Shown: one piece after another, positions 1-7,798 of the stretch
Layout: each line of letters begins with the position of its first letter
Numbering within the stretch: position 1 is the first letter of the stretch
Assembly (NCBI RefSeq): GCF_914271545.1
Contig: NZ_CAJZAH010000001.1
Span: forward strand, 1,364,001 to 1,428,000
DNA length: 64,000 nucleotides
Reading direction: 5' to 3'
From: Cupriavidus respiraculi
GTDB lineage: Bacteria; Pseudomonadota; Gammaproteobacteria; Burkholderiales; Burkholderiaceae
The notes under the pieces: generated by a model
Databases searched by the model: none
The model's input: only the letters and a program-made list of their open reading frames with translations
What the model was told of the DNA's origin: nothing
Translations under genes and position numbers: made by a program

Positions 1-841
1 TATGCGGCGACTTGCCGCCGCATTCGAGCCATACCCGCTTCAGGTTCGACTGGCCCGCATACTCCATGAAGCGCTTGCCGGTGGCCGTCGATCCGGTGAA
101 GGCGATGCAGTCCACGTCGGGATGCAGACCCAGCGCCTGTCCGGCCTGTGCGCCCAGGCCCGGCACCACGTTCAGCACGCCTGCTGGAATGCCAGCCTGC
201 GCGGCCAGCTCGGCCAGGCGCAGCGCGGTCAGCGGCGATTGCTCGGCCGGCTTGAGCACCACGCTGTTGCCGGCGGCCAGCGCGGGCGCCACCTTCCAGC
301 TGGCCATCAGGAGCGGATAATTCCACGGCACCACGGCCGCCACCACGCCCAGCGGCTCGCGCGTAATGGTGGCCAGCACGTTGGCATCGGTGGGCGCGAT
401 CTCGTCGTAGATCTTGTCGATCGCCTCCGCGTACCACGCATAGGTGCGGGCACATTCCGGAATGTCGTACAGCAGCGTATCGGCGATGGGCTTGCCCATG
501 TCCAGCGTTTCCAGCAGCGCCAGTTCCTCGCGATGCGTCTCGATCAGGGCCGCCAGCCGCAGCAGCACGGCCTTGCGCTCGCGCCGCGGCATCGCGGCCC
601 AGACGCCCTGCTCGAACGCCCTGCGCGCCGCCGCGACGGCGCGGTCCACATCGGCCTGGCCGCACGCGGCGACCCGGGCCAGCAGCGCGCCAGTCGCCGG
701 GTAGATGCTGTCGAAGGTGGCGCCGTCGGCGGCATCGCACCATGCGCCGTCGATATAGGCCTGGCTGCGCAGGCCGCCGCTGCCGCCGGCCAGCGCCTGG
801 GCGCGCTCGCGCCAGTAGGACAGATCGTGAAGTTCGCTCAT
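1..841 (-). CDS. NAD(P)-dependent aldehyde dehydrogenase, C-terminus beyond the window
   Basis: N-terminal 280 codons of an aldehyde dehydrogenase; the rest lies left of base 1. Seen directly: the Rossmann segment PWNYPLLMASWKVAPALA, the cofactor motif FTGSTATGK, and LECGGKS, whose Glu (about residue 273) is the general base. The catalytic Cys is off the window. The N-terminus (MSELHDLSYW...) resembles the PuuC/KauB class, which oxidises gamma-aminobutyraldehyde and its acyl or guanidino derivatives; that substrate class is inferred from family and context. The ATG at 841 overlaps the stop of the upstream DMT gene in an ATGA, so translation is probably coupled. It is the last visible gene of the long GABA-type run and would supply the aldehyde-to-acid step. 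Confidence 0.9.
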   Translation of the reverse strand, partial: MSELHDLSYWRERAQALAGGSGGLRSQAYIDGAWCDAADGATFDSIYPATGALLARVAACGQADVDRAVAAARRAFEQGVWAAMPRRERKAVLLRLAALIETHREELALLETLDMGKPIADTLLYDIPECARTYAWYAEAIDKIYDEIAPTDANVLATITREPLGVVAAVVPWNYPLLMASWKVAPALAAGNSVVLKPAEQSPLTALRLAELAAQAGIPAGVLNVVPGLGAQAGQALGLHPDVDCIAFTGSTATGKRFMEYAGQSNLKRVWLECGGKSPH

Positions 842-1767
842 GGGGATTGCCTCGAATCAAGGGAGGAAGGGGCGCGTGCGAGGCGCAGTCCGCGCGCCGG
901 CAGGGTCAGCGACAGCCCGGCGGCGACGATCAGCGCGATGCCGGCCAGCGCCGGTCCATCCGGCCAGCGGCCGAACCACCATGCGCTGTAGACCAGCGCC
1001 AGCAGCAGATGGAAATAGTTCAGCGGCGCCAGCGTGGAGGCCGGCGCACGTTGCAACGCCAGGATCAAGAGCACCTGGGCCAGCGCGCTCATGAAGCCCA
1101 TCGCCAGGATCGCCATCCAGTCGACGAGACCGGGCCACACCGCGGGGAGGAAGAACGGCGCGGGCAGCGCGGTGGCGATCATGCAGATCACGGCCGCGAA
1201 GCCGTACTGCACCTGCGCATCGACCTTGCCCGCCATGCGCCGCGTCAGCAGCTGCAGCAGCGCATAGCCCAGCATGGCGGCCACCATCAGCGCCGTGCCG
1301 AGCCACGACAGCTGCCCGCCCGGGCGCACGATCAGCAGCATGCCGGCGAAGCCGGTGGCCACCGCGAGCCACTGGCGCGCGCCGACGCGCTCGGCCAGCA
1401 GCCAGGGCGACAGCGCGACCACCACCAGCGGCGCCATGAAGTAGATCGCCGTGGCCTCGGCCAGCGGCATCCACAGCAGCGCGGTCATGAAGCAGGTGCC
1501 CATGACGGCCAGCATCAGTCCGCGCAGCGTGAGCAGGCCGCGGTGCGGCGTGCGCCAGAAGCGCAGCCGCCCCGAGCCGGCGAGCATCGCCAGGGCCACG
1601 GCCATCGTGGCCGCGTAGCGTACGACGTTGAGAAAGGGCGCGGGATAGCGGCCGACCAGATGCTTGGCGGTGGCGTCCACGGTCGCAAACAGCATCACCG
1701 CGCAGAGGAAGAGCGCGCCGCCGCGCCACCAGCCCTCGCCGCCGTCGCGGCCCGCGGCGGCGCTCAC
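838..1767 (-). CDS. DMT superfamily (EamA) transporter
   Basis: Inner-membrane protein of 309 residues with about ten hydrophobic segments in two EamA repeats, the usual length for drug/metabolite transporters. I start it at a GTG (1767) that shares GTGA with the stop of the amidohydrolase gene; the reading frame stays open much further upstream, but that part reads as arginine-rich noise. Its stop in turn overlaps the aldehyde dehydrogenase start (ATGA). Placement inside a catabolic run suggests it exports or balances an intermediate, amino acid or amine of the pathway. No substrate can be read from the sequence. Confidence 0.88.
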   Translation of the reverse strand: MSAAAGRDGGEGWWRGGALFLCAVMLFATVDATAKHLVGRYPAPFLNVVRYAATMAVALAMLAGSGRLRFWRTPHRGLLTLRGLMLAVMGTCFMTALLWMPLAEATAIYFMAPLVVVALSPWLLAERVGARQWLAVATGFAGMLLIVRPGGQLSWLGTALMVAAMLGYALLQLLTRRMAGKVDAQVQYGFAAVICMIATALPAPFFLPAVWPGLVDWMAILAMGFMSALAQVLLILALQRAPASTLAPLNYFHLLLALVYSAWWFGRWPDGPALAGIALIVAAGLSLTLPARGLRLARAPSSLDSRQSP

Positions 1768-3008
1768 GTGCCCGCCCGCGCCACCATGGCGCCGAGCAGC
1801 ACGTTGGCCCCGGCCTCCAGATGCTCCGGCCTGGCGTCTTCGATCTCGTTGTGGCTGATGCCGTCCTTGCACGGCACGAAGATCATCGCCGTGGGCGCGA
1901 CGCTGGCCATATAGACCGCGTCGTGGCCCGCGCCGGTCACGATGTCCTGATGGCTGTAGCCGCGGGCCGCGGCCTCGCTGCGCACATGGCCGATCAGTTC
2001 GGGCGCGAACGGCGTGGGCGGGAAATACTGCACGTCGCGCACGTCCACTTCCAGCGGCGTGCCGGTGGTGGTGCCGTTCGCCAGCGCCGCGCACGCGGCG
2101 CGAAAGCGCGCGTCCATCTCGGCCAGGCGCCCAGCGTCCTCATGGCGCAGGTCGACGGTGAAGGTCACCGCGCCGGGAATCACGTTGCGCGAGGCGGGAT
2201 GGGCGTTGATCACGCCGACCGTGCCGCGGCCGTGGGGCGCGAAGTCGTTGGCGATGCGCACGACCTCCTGCATCAGGAAAGTGGCGCCATACAGCGCGTC
2301 GCGGCGCAGCGGCATCGGCGTGGGCCCGGCATGCGCCTCCATGCCGGTCACGGTCACGTCGTACCAGCGCAGGCCCAGCGAGCCGGTCACCACGCCGATC
2401 ACGTTGTCGGCCCCTTCGAGAATTGGCCCTTGCTCGATATGCGCCTCGAAATAGGCGCCGACCTGGCGGCCACCCACTTCCGCCGCCCCGGCATAGCCGA
2501 TCGCCTGCAATTCGTCGGCCACGCGCTTGCCGTCGCGGTCGGTGGCGTCCAGCGCGGTCTGCAAGGGAAAGATGCCGGCGAACACGCCGGAGCCCATCAT
2601 CACCGGCACGAAGCGCGTGCCTTCCTCGTTGGTCCAGATCGCCACCTCCAGCGGCGCCTCGGTGCGCACGCCGTGGTCGTTCAGCGTGCGTATCACTTCC
2701 AGCCCCGCCAGCACGCCGTAGCAGCCATCGAACTTGCCGCCCGTGGGCTGCGTGTCGATATGGCTGCCAGTCATTACCGGCGGCAGCGCGTCGTTGCGCC
2801 CCGCGCGGCGGCCGAAGATGTTGCCGACGCGGTCCACGGTCACCGTCAGACCCGCCTCGCGCATCCAGCCGGTGACCAGATCGCGCCCCTGGCCGTCCAG
2901 CGCGGTCAGCGCCAGGCGCGCATTGCCCCCCTTGGGCGTCGCGCCGATGCGCGCCAGGTCCATCAGGGATTGCCACAACCGCTGGCCGTCGATCTTCAAT
3001 GTCGTCAT
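1764..3008 (-). CDS. M20 Zn-dependent amidohydrolase (N-carbamoyl-amino-acid hydrolase / allantoate amidohydrolase family)
   Basis: A 414-residue cytosolic metallohydrolase of the HyuC/AllC branch of M20, which removes carbamoyl or ureido groups from amino acids or allantoate. Visible metal ligands are His83 in GSHIDTQ, Asp94 in GKFDGCYG, the Glu pair in TNEEGTRF (128-129), His190 in EAHIEQGP, and the late GAGHDA His. The ATG at 3008 is chosen for its GAGGAGAT Shine-Dalgarno; longer in-frame extensions enter the 3' end of the upstream gene. It follows the HDAC-type gene and is coupled by GTGA overlap to the DMT gene. Inference: in this operon it could release GABA from 4-ureidobutyrate (N-carbamoyl-GABA). 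Allantoate is less likely because no other purine-catabolism gene is present. Confidence 0.9.
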   Translation of the reverse strand: MTTLKIDGQRLWQSLMDLARIGATPKGGNARLALTALDGQGRDLVTGWMREAGLTVTVDRVGNIFGRRAGRNDALPPVMTGSHIDTQPTGGKFDGCYGVLAGLEVIRTLNDHGVRTEAPLEVAIWTNEEGTRFVPVMMGSGVFAGIFPLQTALDATDRDGKRVADELQAIGYAGAAEVGGRQVGAYFEAHIEQGPILEGADNVIGVVTGSLGLRWYDVTVTGMEAHAGPTPMPLRRDALYGATFLMQEVVRIANDFAPHGRGTVGVINAHPASRNVIPGAVTFTVDLRHEDAGRLAEMDARFRAACAALANGTTTGTPLEVDVRDVQYFPPTPFAPELIGHVRSEAAARGYSHQDIVTGAGHDAVYMASVAPTAMIFVPCKDGISHNEIEDARPEHLEAGANVLLGAMVARAGT

Positions 3009-3030
3009 GTCGATCTCCTCGAAACGTTCG

Positions 3031-4104
3031 CTACGCCATCGCGGGCGCGAAGCCGGACAGGAAGGCATCGAGCGCCGCACCGATGGCGTCGACCTCGTAG
3101 CCGCCCTCCTGCACCACCACGGTTGGCACGCCCAGCGCATGGATACGCTCGCCGATGCCGCGATAGCCGTCCATGCCCACGGCCAGTACGCTGATGGGAT
3201 CGTGCTCGTAGGTGTCGAAGCCCAGCGACAGCACCAGCGCCTGCGGGCGGTAGTCGCGCAGCGCGTTGAGCGCGCTGTCCAGCGCCGCGAGAAAGCCGGT
3301 GTCGCCGGTGCCGTGCGGCAGCGGGAAGTTCAGGTTGTAGCCATAGCCCGCGCCGTAGCCGCGCTCGTTGGCATAGCCGGTATAGAAGGGGTAGTACGCG
3401 GCGGGATCGGCATGCAGCGAGATCGTCATCACGTCCGAGCGCTGGTAAAAGATCTGCTGTGTGCCGTCGCCGTGATGGGCGTCCACGTCCAGCACCGCCA
3501 CCTTCTCGAAGCGCTTGAGCAGAGCCTGCGCGGCGATGGCGGCGTTGTTGACGTAGCAGAAGCCGGCGGCGCGGTCGCTGTGGGCGTGATGGCCGGACGG
3601 GCGGCACAGCGCATAGGCCATGCCGATGCCCTGCTGCTGCCCGCAGACATGGTCGGCGGCCGCCACCGCGCTGTGCGCCGAACGCAGGATCGATTGCCAG
3701 CTGTGCGGGCCGAGCGGGCAGCTCAGGTCGCCCAGGTAGTAGCCGGCCTGCGCGATCACCGAGTCGGTGGGGCAGTCGGGGCGGCGGGTCTGGTCAACCT
3801 TGCCGTTGTGGTACGGCGATAGGTTGGGCAGCACCTCGATGCCCGGCTCGAATCCGGGCCGCGCCAGCGCCTGCCACTTGTCGTAGGCACGCGCGAGAAA
3901 GTCGAGATAGGCCGGGCTGTGCACGGCCTCCAGCGGCGCGCGGCCATAGTCGGGCGCGGCGGCAAGATCGATGCCGCGCGCGGCGAGCGCGGCCTGCAGC
4001 GCGGCGGCGCGTGCGGGCACGTCGGTGGGCTCGCACAGCCGGCCCGCGCGCATGAACTGGCGCGGCTGGTGGAGCAACTGGTCATCCGAGAAGAAGGCAC
4101 GCAT
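3031..4104 (-). CDS. Acetylpolyamine amidohydrolase-type histone deacetylase family enzyme
   Basis: A 357-residue zinc deacetylase of the arginase/HDAC fold. The length and the N-terminal MRAFFSDDQ match bacterial acetylpolyamine amidohydrolases. Active-site elements are all present: the His pair in SGHHAHSD (172-173), Zn ligands in DVDAHHGDG (Asp208, His210) and GFDTYEHDP (Asp297), and the transition-state Tyr in QEGGYE (336). The family hydrolyses N-acetylputrescine, N-acetylcadaverine and related amides to the free amine. It sits 42 bases after the TPP-enzyme gene and 22 bases before the M20 gene. In context it may deacetylate an acyl-polyamine or N-acyl-GABA; the true substrate is open. 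Confidence 0.9.
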   Translation of the reverse strand: MRAFFSDDQLLHQPRQFMRAGRLCEPTDVPARAAALQAALAARGIDLAAAPDYGRAPLEAVHSPAYLDFLARAYDKWQALARPGFEPGIEVLPNLSPYHNGKVDQTRRPDCPTDSVIAQAGYYLGDLSCPLGPHSWQSILRSAHSAVAAADHVCGQQQGIGMAYALCRPSGHHAHSDRAAGFCYVNNAAIAAQALLKRFEKVAVLDVDAHHGDGTQQIFYQRSDVMTISLHADPAAYYPFYTGYANERGYGAGYGYNLNFPLPHGTGDTGFLAALDSALNALRDYRPQALVLSLGFDTYEHDPISVLAVGMDGYRGIGERIHALGVPTVVVQEGGYEVDAIGAALDAFLSGFAPAMA

Positions 4105-4146
4105 ATCGTAAGGGCGTAGGGGGTGGGGCGTGAGGGGCGCGGTCGG

Positions 4147-5898
4147 TCAGGGCGCCGCCTGGGATTGGGATTGGGATTGGCGCGCCAGCGCGGCCTCGCG
4201 GATCTGCGTCAGCGTCATGCCGGGCGCGATGCCGTCAGGGTCGTAGCGAAGCTCGATCAGCGCCGGCAGCCGCTGCGTGCTGGCGAACGCCAGCGCCCGC
4301 GCGAAGGCCGGGCCGAACTCGGCATCGCTCGCGACCACTTCGCCATGGCCGCGGTAGGCCCGCACCAGCTCGCTGAAATCGGGGTTGTCGAAGCCCAGAG
4401 CGATGGTGCGCCCGGGAAATTCGCGCTCCTGGTGGGCGCGGATGGTGCCCCACATGCCGTTGTTGAACACCAGCACGACGATCCCGAGCCGGTACTGCAT
4501 CGCCACGCCCAGTTCCTGCAGATTCATCTGGAAGCAGCCGTCGCCGGCATAGCAGACCACGGTGCGCTCCGGGTGTTCGAGCTTGGCGGAGATCGCGGCC
4601 GGCAGGCCGTAGCCCATCGAGCCCACCGTGGGGGCGAGGCTCGTGCCGATACCCTTGAAGCGGTAGTAGGCATGCGGAAACAGCGCGTAGTTGCCGGCGC
4701 CGACGGTGATGCAGGCATCCTCGGGCACATGGTCGCGCACATGGCAGGCGGCCGCGTTCAGGTTCAGCGGGCCCGGCGCGGGGGCGGGCTCCTGGCGCGA
4801 AAGATAGTCGTCACGCGCGGCGCGGGTCTGCGCCGACCACACGGGCTCGCCCGCCGGCCGCAGCCCATCGACCGCCTGCGCGAACGACACCACGTCCGCC
4901 GCCACCGGCAGCGCGGCCTGGAACACGCGCCCCAGCTCGTTGGCATCCGGATAGACATGTACCAGCCGCTGGCGCGGCAGCGGGCTTTCGACCAGCGTAT
5001 AGCCTTCGGTGGTGGCCTCCCCCATGCGGGTGCCCACCGCGATCAGCAGATCGGCGTCGCGGATGCGCCCGCGCAGCGCCTCGGTCATGCCCCAGCCCAC
5101 ATGGCCGGCGAAATGGGGATGATGGTTGTCGAAGCACTCCAGGCGGCGCCAGGCCACGCCCACGGGCAGCGCAAAGCGCTCGGCGAAGCCCTCGATCTGG
5201 CGCATGGCCTGCGGCGTCCAGCCGGAGCCGCCGACGAGCAGAAAGGGCCGCCTGGCGTCTGCCAGCAGCGTGGACAGCGCGCTCATCGCCTGCGGCGTGG
5301 GCGCCGAATGCGAGCGTTGGTAGCGCGGCAGGTCGGCCACCGCGGCCTTGCCCCACAGGGTGTCCTCGGGCAGCGCCAGCACCACCGGACCCGGCCGCCC
5401 GCTGGTCGCCACGGCAAACGCGCGCGCGATGAACTCGGGGATGCGGTCGGTGCGGTCGATCTGCGCCACCCACTTCGCCATCTGACCGAACATGCGGCGG
5501 TAGTCGATTTCCTGGAAGGCCTCGCGCTCGTAGAAATCGTTGCCCACCTGGCCGACGAACAGGATCATCGGCGTGGAGTCCTGGTAGGCGGTATGCACGG
5601 CGATGCTGGCATTGGTGGCGCCCGGGCCGCGCGTCACGAAGCAGATGCCCGGCTCGCCGGTCAGCTTGCCGTAGGCCTCGGCCATATAACCCGCGCCGCT
5701 TTCCTGCCGGCACACCACCGGCTGGATCGCGTCCTGATGGTCGTACAGCGCGTCGATGCACGGCAGGTAGCTTTCGCCAGGCACGAGAAACACACGCTTG
5801 ACGCCGTGGATGCGCAATTGTTGTACGAGGATCTGCCCGCCGTTGCGCTCGGCCGTCTCCGGGCCCCGCCCCACGGTGCTCGATGCTGCTTCTGTCAT
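4147..5898 (-). CDS. Thiamine-pyrophosphate-dependent enzyme, acetolactate-synthase-like (2-oxo-acid decarboxylase candidate)
   Basis: A 583-residue TPP enzyme with the three-domain layout of acetolactate synthase. Glu66 in VCRQESGAGYMAEAYG is the cofactor-activating glutamate. The C-terminal domain carries the diphosphate/Mg motif GDG...NNG (AGDGCFQMN to VFNNGMWG). No regulatory small subunit or other branched-chain biosynthesis gene is nearby, so a catabolic role is more likely. The same fold includes AruI, the 2-ketoarginine decarboxylase that makes 4-guanidinobutyraldehyde; the neighbouring aldehyde dehydrogenase and gabT/gabD make such a decarboxylation plausible (inference). The start at 5898 has a GGAGGAAAC ribosome site and overlaps the cupin stop (ATGA). 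The C-terminus ends in a Ser-Gln repeat encoded by a hexanucleotide repeat. Confidence 0.85.
   Translation of the reverse strand: MTEAASSTVGRGPETAERNGGQILVQQLRIHGVKRVFLVPGESYLPCIDALYDHQDAIQPVVCRQESGAGYMAEAYGKLTGEPGICFVTRGPGATNASIAVHTAYQDSTPMILFVGQVGNDFYEREAFQEIDYRRMFGQMAKWVAQIDRTDRIPEFIARAFAVATSGRPGPVVLALPEDTLWGKAAVADLPRYQRSHSAPTPQAMSALSTLLADARRPFLLVGGSGWTPQAMRQIEGFAERFALPVGVAWRRLECFDNHHPHFAGHVGWGMTEALRGRIRDADLLIAVGTRMGEATTEGYTLVESPLPRQRLVHVYPDANELGRVFQAALPVAADVVSFAQAVDGLRPAGEPVWSAQTRAARDDYLSRQEPAPAPGPLNLNAAACHVRDHVPEDACITVGAGNYALFPHAYYRFKGIGTSLAPTVGSMGYGLPAAISAKLEHPERTVVCYAGDGCFQMNLQELGVAMQYRLGIVVLVFNNGMWGTIRAHQEREFPGRTIALGFDNPDFSELVRAYRGHGEVVASDAEFGPAFARALAFASTQRLPALIELRYDPDGIAPGMTLTQIREAALARQSQSQSQAAP
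4161..4180. repeat. Hexanucleotide tandem repeat GGGATT x3
   Basis: Three in-phase copies of GGGATT lie at the 3' end of the TPP-enzyme gene and encode a QSQSQ tail just before the stop. Because the unit is six bases, copy-number change would lengthen or shorten the tail by dipeptides without a frameshift. Confidence 0.85.
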
Positions 5899-6236
5899 TG
5901 CCTGTTTCCTCCGTGCGCCTTGCCGCATGACGCCTGCCCGGCGGCGCCCGCTGTCTTGATCTCGATTTCGACGAAGACGCATTCGCCCTCGTGCGCGTTG
6001 ATGACGTTGTGCTCCACGCCGGCCGGCCGGGAATAGGCGCGGCCGGCGACCAGCTGGCTGGTGACCTCGCCGTCCGCGGTCTGCAGCAGCAGCGCGCCGG
6101 TGGTCATCGGCACCACCACGTAGTCGTAGCCATGGCGGTGGAAGCCGGTCTCGGCGCCGGGCGCGAAGCGCCATTCGGTGACGATCACGCGGTCGTTGTC
6201 GACCTGCACGGTGGGCACTGCCTGGGGTCTGGTCAT
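5895..6236 (-). CDS. Small single-domain cupin protein
   Basis: A 113-residue cupin barrel. Metal-binding motif 1 is visible as GFHRHGYDYVVVP and motif 2 as the segment around PAGVEHNVIN. I chose the ATG at 6236; a GTG three codons upstream (6245) is an alternative and neither has a strong ribosome site. The stop overlaps the TPP-enzyme start by four bases, so the two proteins are probably made together. Small cupins of this type either act on small acids or sense them; with no substrate evidence I leave the function open. The region before it holds a strong GC hairpin (6284-6304). Confidence 0.83.
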   Translation of the reverse strand: MTRPQAVPTVQVDNDRVIVTEWRFAPGAETGFHRHGYDYVVVPMTTGALLLQTADGEVTSQLVAGRAYSRPAGVEHNVINAHEGECVFVEIEIKTAGAAGQASCGKAHGGNRQ

Positions 6237-6283
6237 GCTGGGCACTCGCTATGGACGGCGCTGAGCCGGTGAAGGTGAAGCCG

Positions 6284-6304
6284 CGCCCCCGTCCCGCGGG
6301 GGCG
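6284..6304 (-). other. GC-only intercistronic hairpin between gabD and the cupin gene
   Basis: The arms CGCCCCCG (6284-6291) and CGGGGGCG (6297-6304) are perfectly complementary over 8 bp with a 5-base loop. There is no U-run on the minus-strand side, so it is not a classic terminator. It may be a processing or stability element that sets different levels for gabTD and the downstream genes (inference). Confidence 0.6.
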
Positions 6305-6313
6305 GGCGTGAGG

Positions 6314-7771
6314 TCAGCGGTCGACGCCGCCCATGCACAGGTACTTGATCTCGAGGTAGTCATCGATGCCGTACTTCGAGCCCTCGCGGCCCAGTCCCGA
6401 TTGCTTGACGCCGCCGAACGGCGCCACCTCGTTCGAGATCAGGCCGGTATTGATGCCCACCATGCCGTACTCCAGCGCCTCGGCGACGCGCCAGATGCGG
6501 CCGATATCGCGGCTGTAGAAGTACGACGCCAGACCGAACTCGGTGTCGTTGGCCATGCCGACCACCTCCTCGTCGGTATGGAAGCGGAACAGCGGCGCCA
6601 GCGGTCCGAAGGTCTCCTCCTTCGCCACGCGCATGGCCGGCGTCACGTCGGCCAGCACGGTCGGTTCGAAGAAGGTGCCGCCCAGCGCGTGGCGCTTGCC
6701 GCCGGCCAGCACGCGGGCGCCCTTGCCCAGCGCGTCGTCGATATGCAGTTCCACCTTGCGCACCGCATCCTCGTTGATCAGCGGGCCCTGCAGCACGTCG
6801 GGTTCCACGCCGCTGCCCACCCTCAGCTTCGCTACCGCGGCGACCAGCTTCTGCGCGAACGCGTCGTAGACCTTGTCGTGCACGTAGAGCCGGTTGGCGC
6901 AGACGCACGTCTGGCCCGCGTTGCGGTACTTGGAGGCGATGGCGCCCTCCACCGCCGCGTCGAGATCGGCGTCGTCGAACACGATGAACGGCGCGTTGCC
7001 GCCGAGCTCCAGCGACAGCTTCTTGATGGTGTCGGCGCACTGGCGCATCAGGATGCGGCCGACCTCGGTGGATCCGGTGAACGTCAGCTTGCGCACCACC
7101 GGATTGCCGGTCAGCTCGCCGCCGATGGCCTTGGCGTCGCCCGTCACCACGCTGAGCACGCCCGCGGGCAGGCCCGCGCGCTCGGCCAGCACCGCCAGCG
7201 CCAGCGCCGACAGCGGCGTGTCCTCCGCCGGCTTGAGCACCATCGCGCAGCCAGCGGCCAGCGCCGGGCCCACCTTGCGCGTGATCATCGCCAGCGGGAA
7301 GTTCCACGGCGTGATGGCGGCGCAGACTCCCACCGGCTCCTTGACGACCACCAGCCGCTTGTCGTTCGCGGGCGTGGCCAGCACATCGCCGCAGACGCGC
7401 TTGCCCTCTTCGGCGAACCATTCGAGGAAGGACGCCGCGTACACGACTTCGCCCTTGGCCTCGGCCAGCGGCTTGCCCTGCTCGGTAGTCATCAGCAGCG
7501 CGAGATCGTCGGCGTGCGCGAGCATCAGCTCGTGCCATTTGCGCAGCACGGCGCTGCGCTCGCGCGCGGTACGGCGGCGCCACTCGGTCTGCGCAGCACG
7601 CGCGGCCTCGATGGCGCGGCGCGTTTCCGCCGCGCCCATCTTCGGCACATTGCCGATGGGCGCGCCGCTGGCGGGATCGGTGACGGGGAAGGTCTCGCCG
7701 CTGTCGGCGTCGGCCCAGGCGCCGCCGATAAACGCCTGCGCGCGCAGCAGGCCGGTGTCGTTCAGTTGCAT
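6314..7771 (-). CDS. gabD: Succinate-semialdehyde dehydrogenase
   Basis: A 485-residue aldehyde dehydrogenase with the GabD signature. It oxidises succinate semialdehyde to succinate with NAD(P), the last step of GABA breakdown. The general base is Glu255 (LELGGNAPF) and the nucleophile Cys289 in NAGQTCVCANR. The second cysteine two residues later (Cys291) gives the C-x-C pair that forms a redox-sensitive disulfide in some SSADHs. It lies 27 bases downstream of gabT and shares its strand, so the two are very probably one transcript. Length and start (ATG 7771) fit the family. Confidence 0.95.
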   Translation of the reverse strand: MQLNDTGLLRAQAFIGGAWADADSGETFPVTDPASGAPIGNVPKMGAAETRRAIEAARAAQTEWRRRTARERSAVLRKWHELMLAHADDLALLMTTEQGKPLAEAKGEVVYAASFLEWFAEEGKRVCGDVLATPANDKRLVVVKEPVGVCAAITPWNFPLAMITRKVGPALAAGCAMVLKPAEDTPLSALALAVLAERAGLPAGVLSVVTGDAKAIGGELTGNPVVRKLTFTGSTEVGRILMRQCADTIKKLSLELGGNAPFIVFDDADLDAAVEGAIASKYRNAGQTCVCANRLYVHDKVYDAFAQKLVAAVAKLRVGSGVEPDVLQGPLINEDAVRKVELHIDDALGKGARVLAGGKRHALGGTFFEPTVLADVTPAMRVAKEETFGPLAPLFRFHTDEEVVGMANDTEFGLASYFYSRDIGRIWRVAEALEYGMVGINTGLISNEVAPFGGVKQSGLGREGSKYGIDDYLEIKYLCMGGVDR

Positions 7772-7798
7772 CGTGTACTCCGGTTGAGGTCGCGGGGA

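Noticed and set aside
4105-4146. GGGGTGGGGCGTGAGGGG stretch resembling part of the palindromic repeat
   Set aside because: It lacks the facing CTCTCCC arm, so it is not a member of the repeat family.
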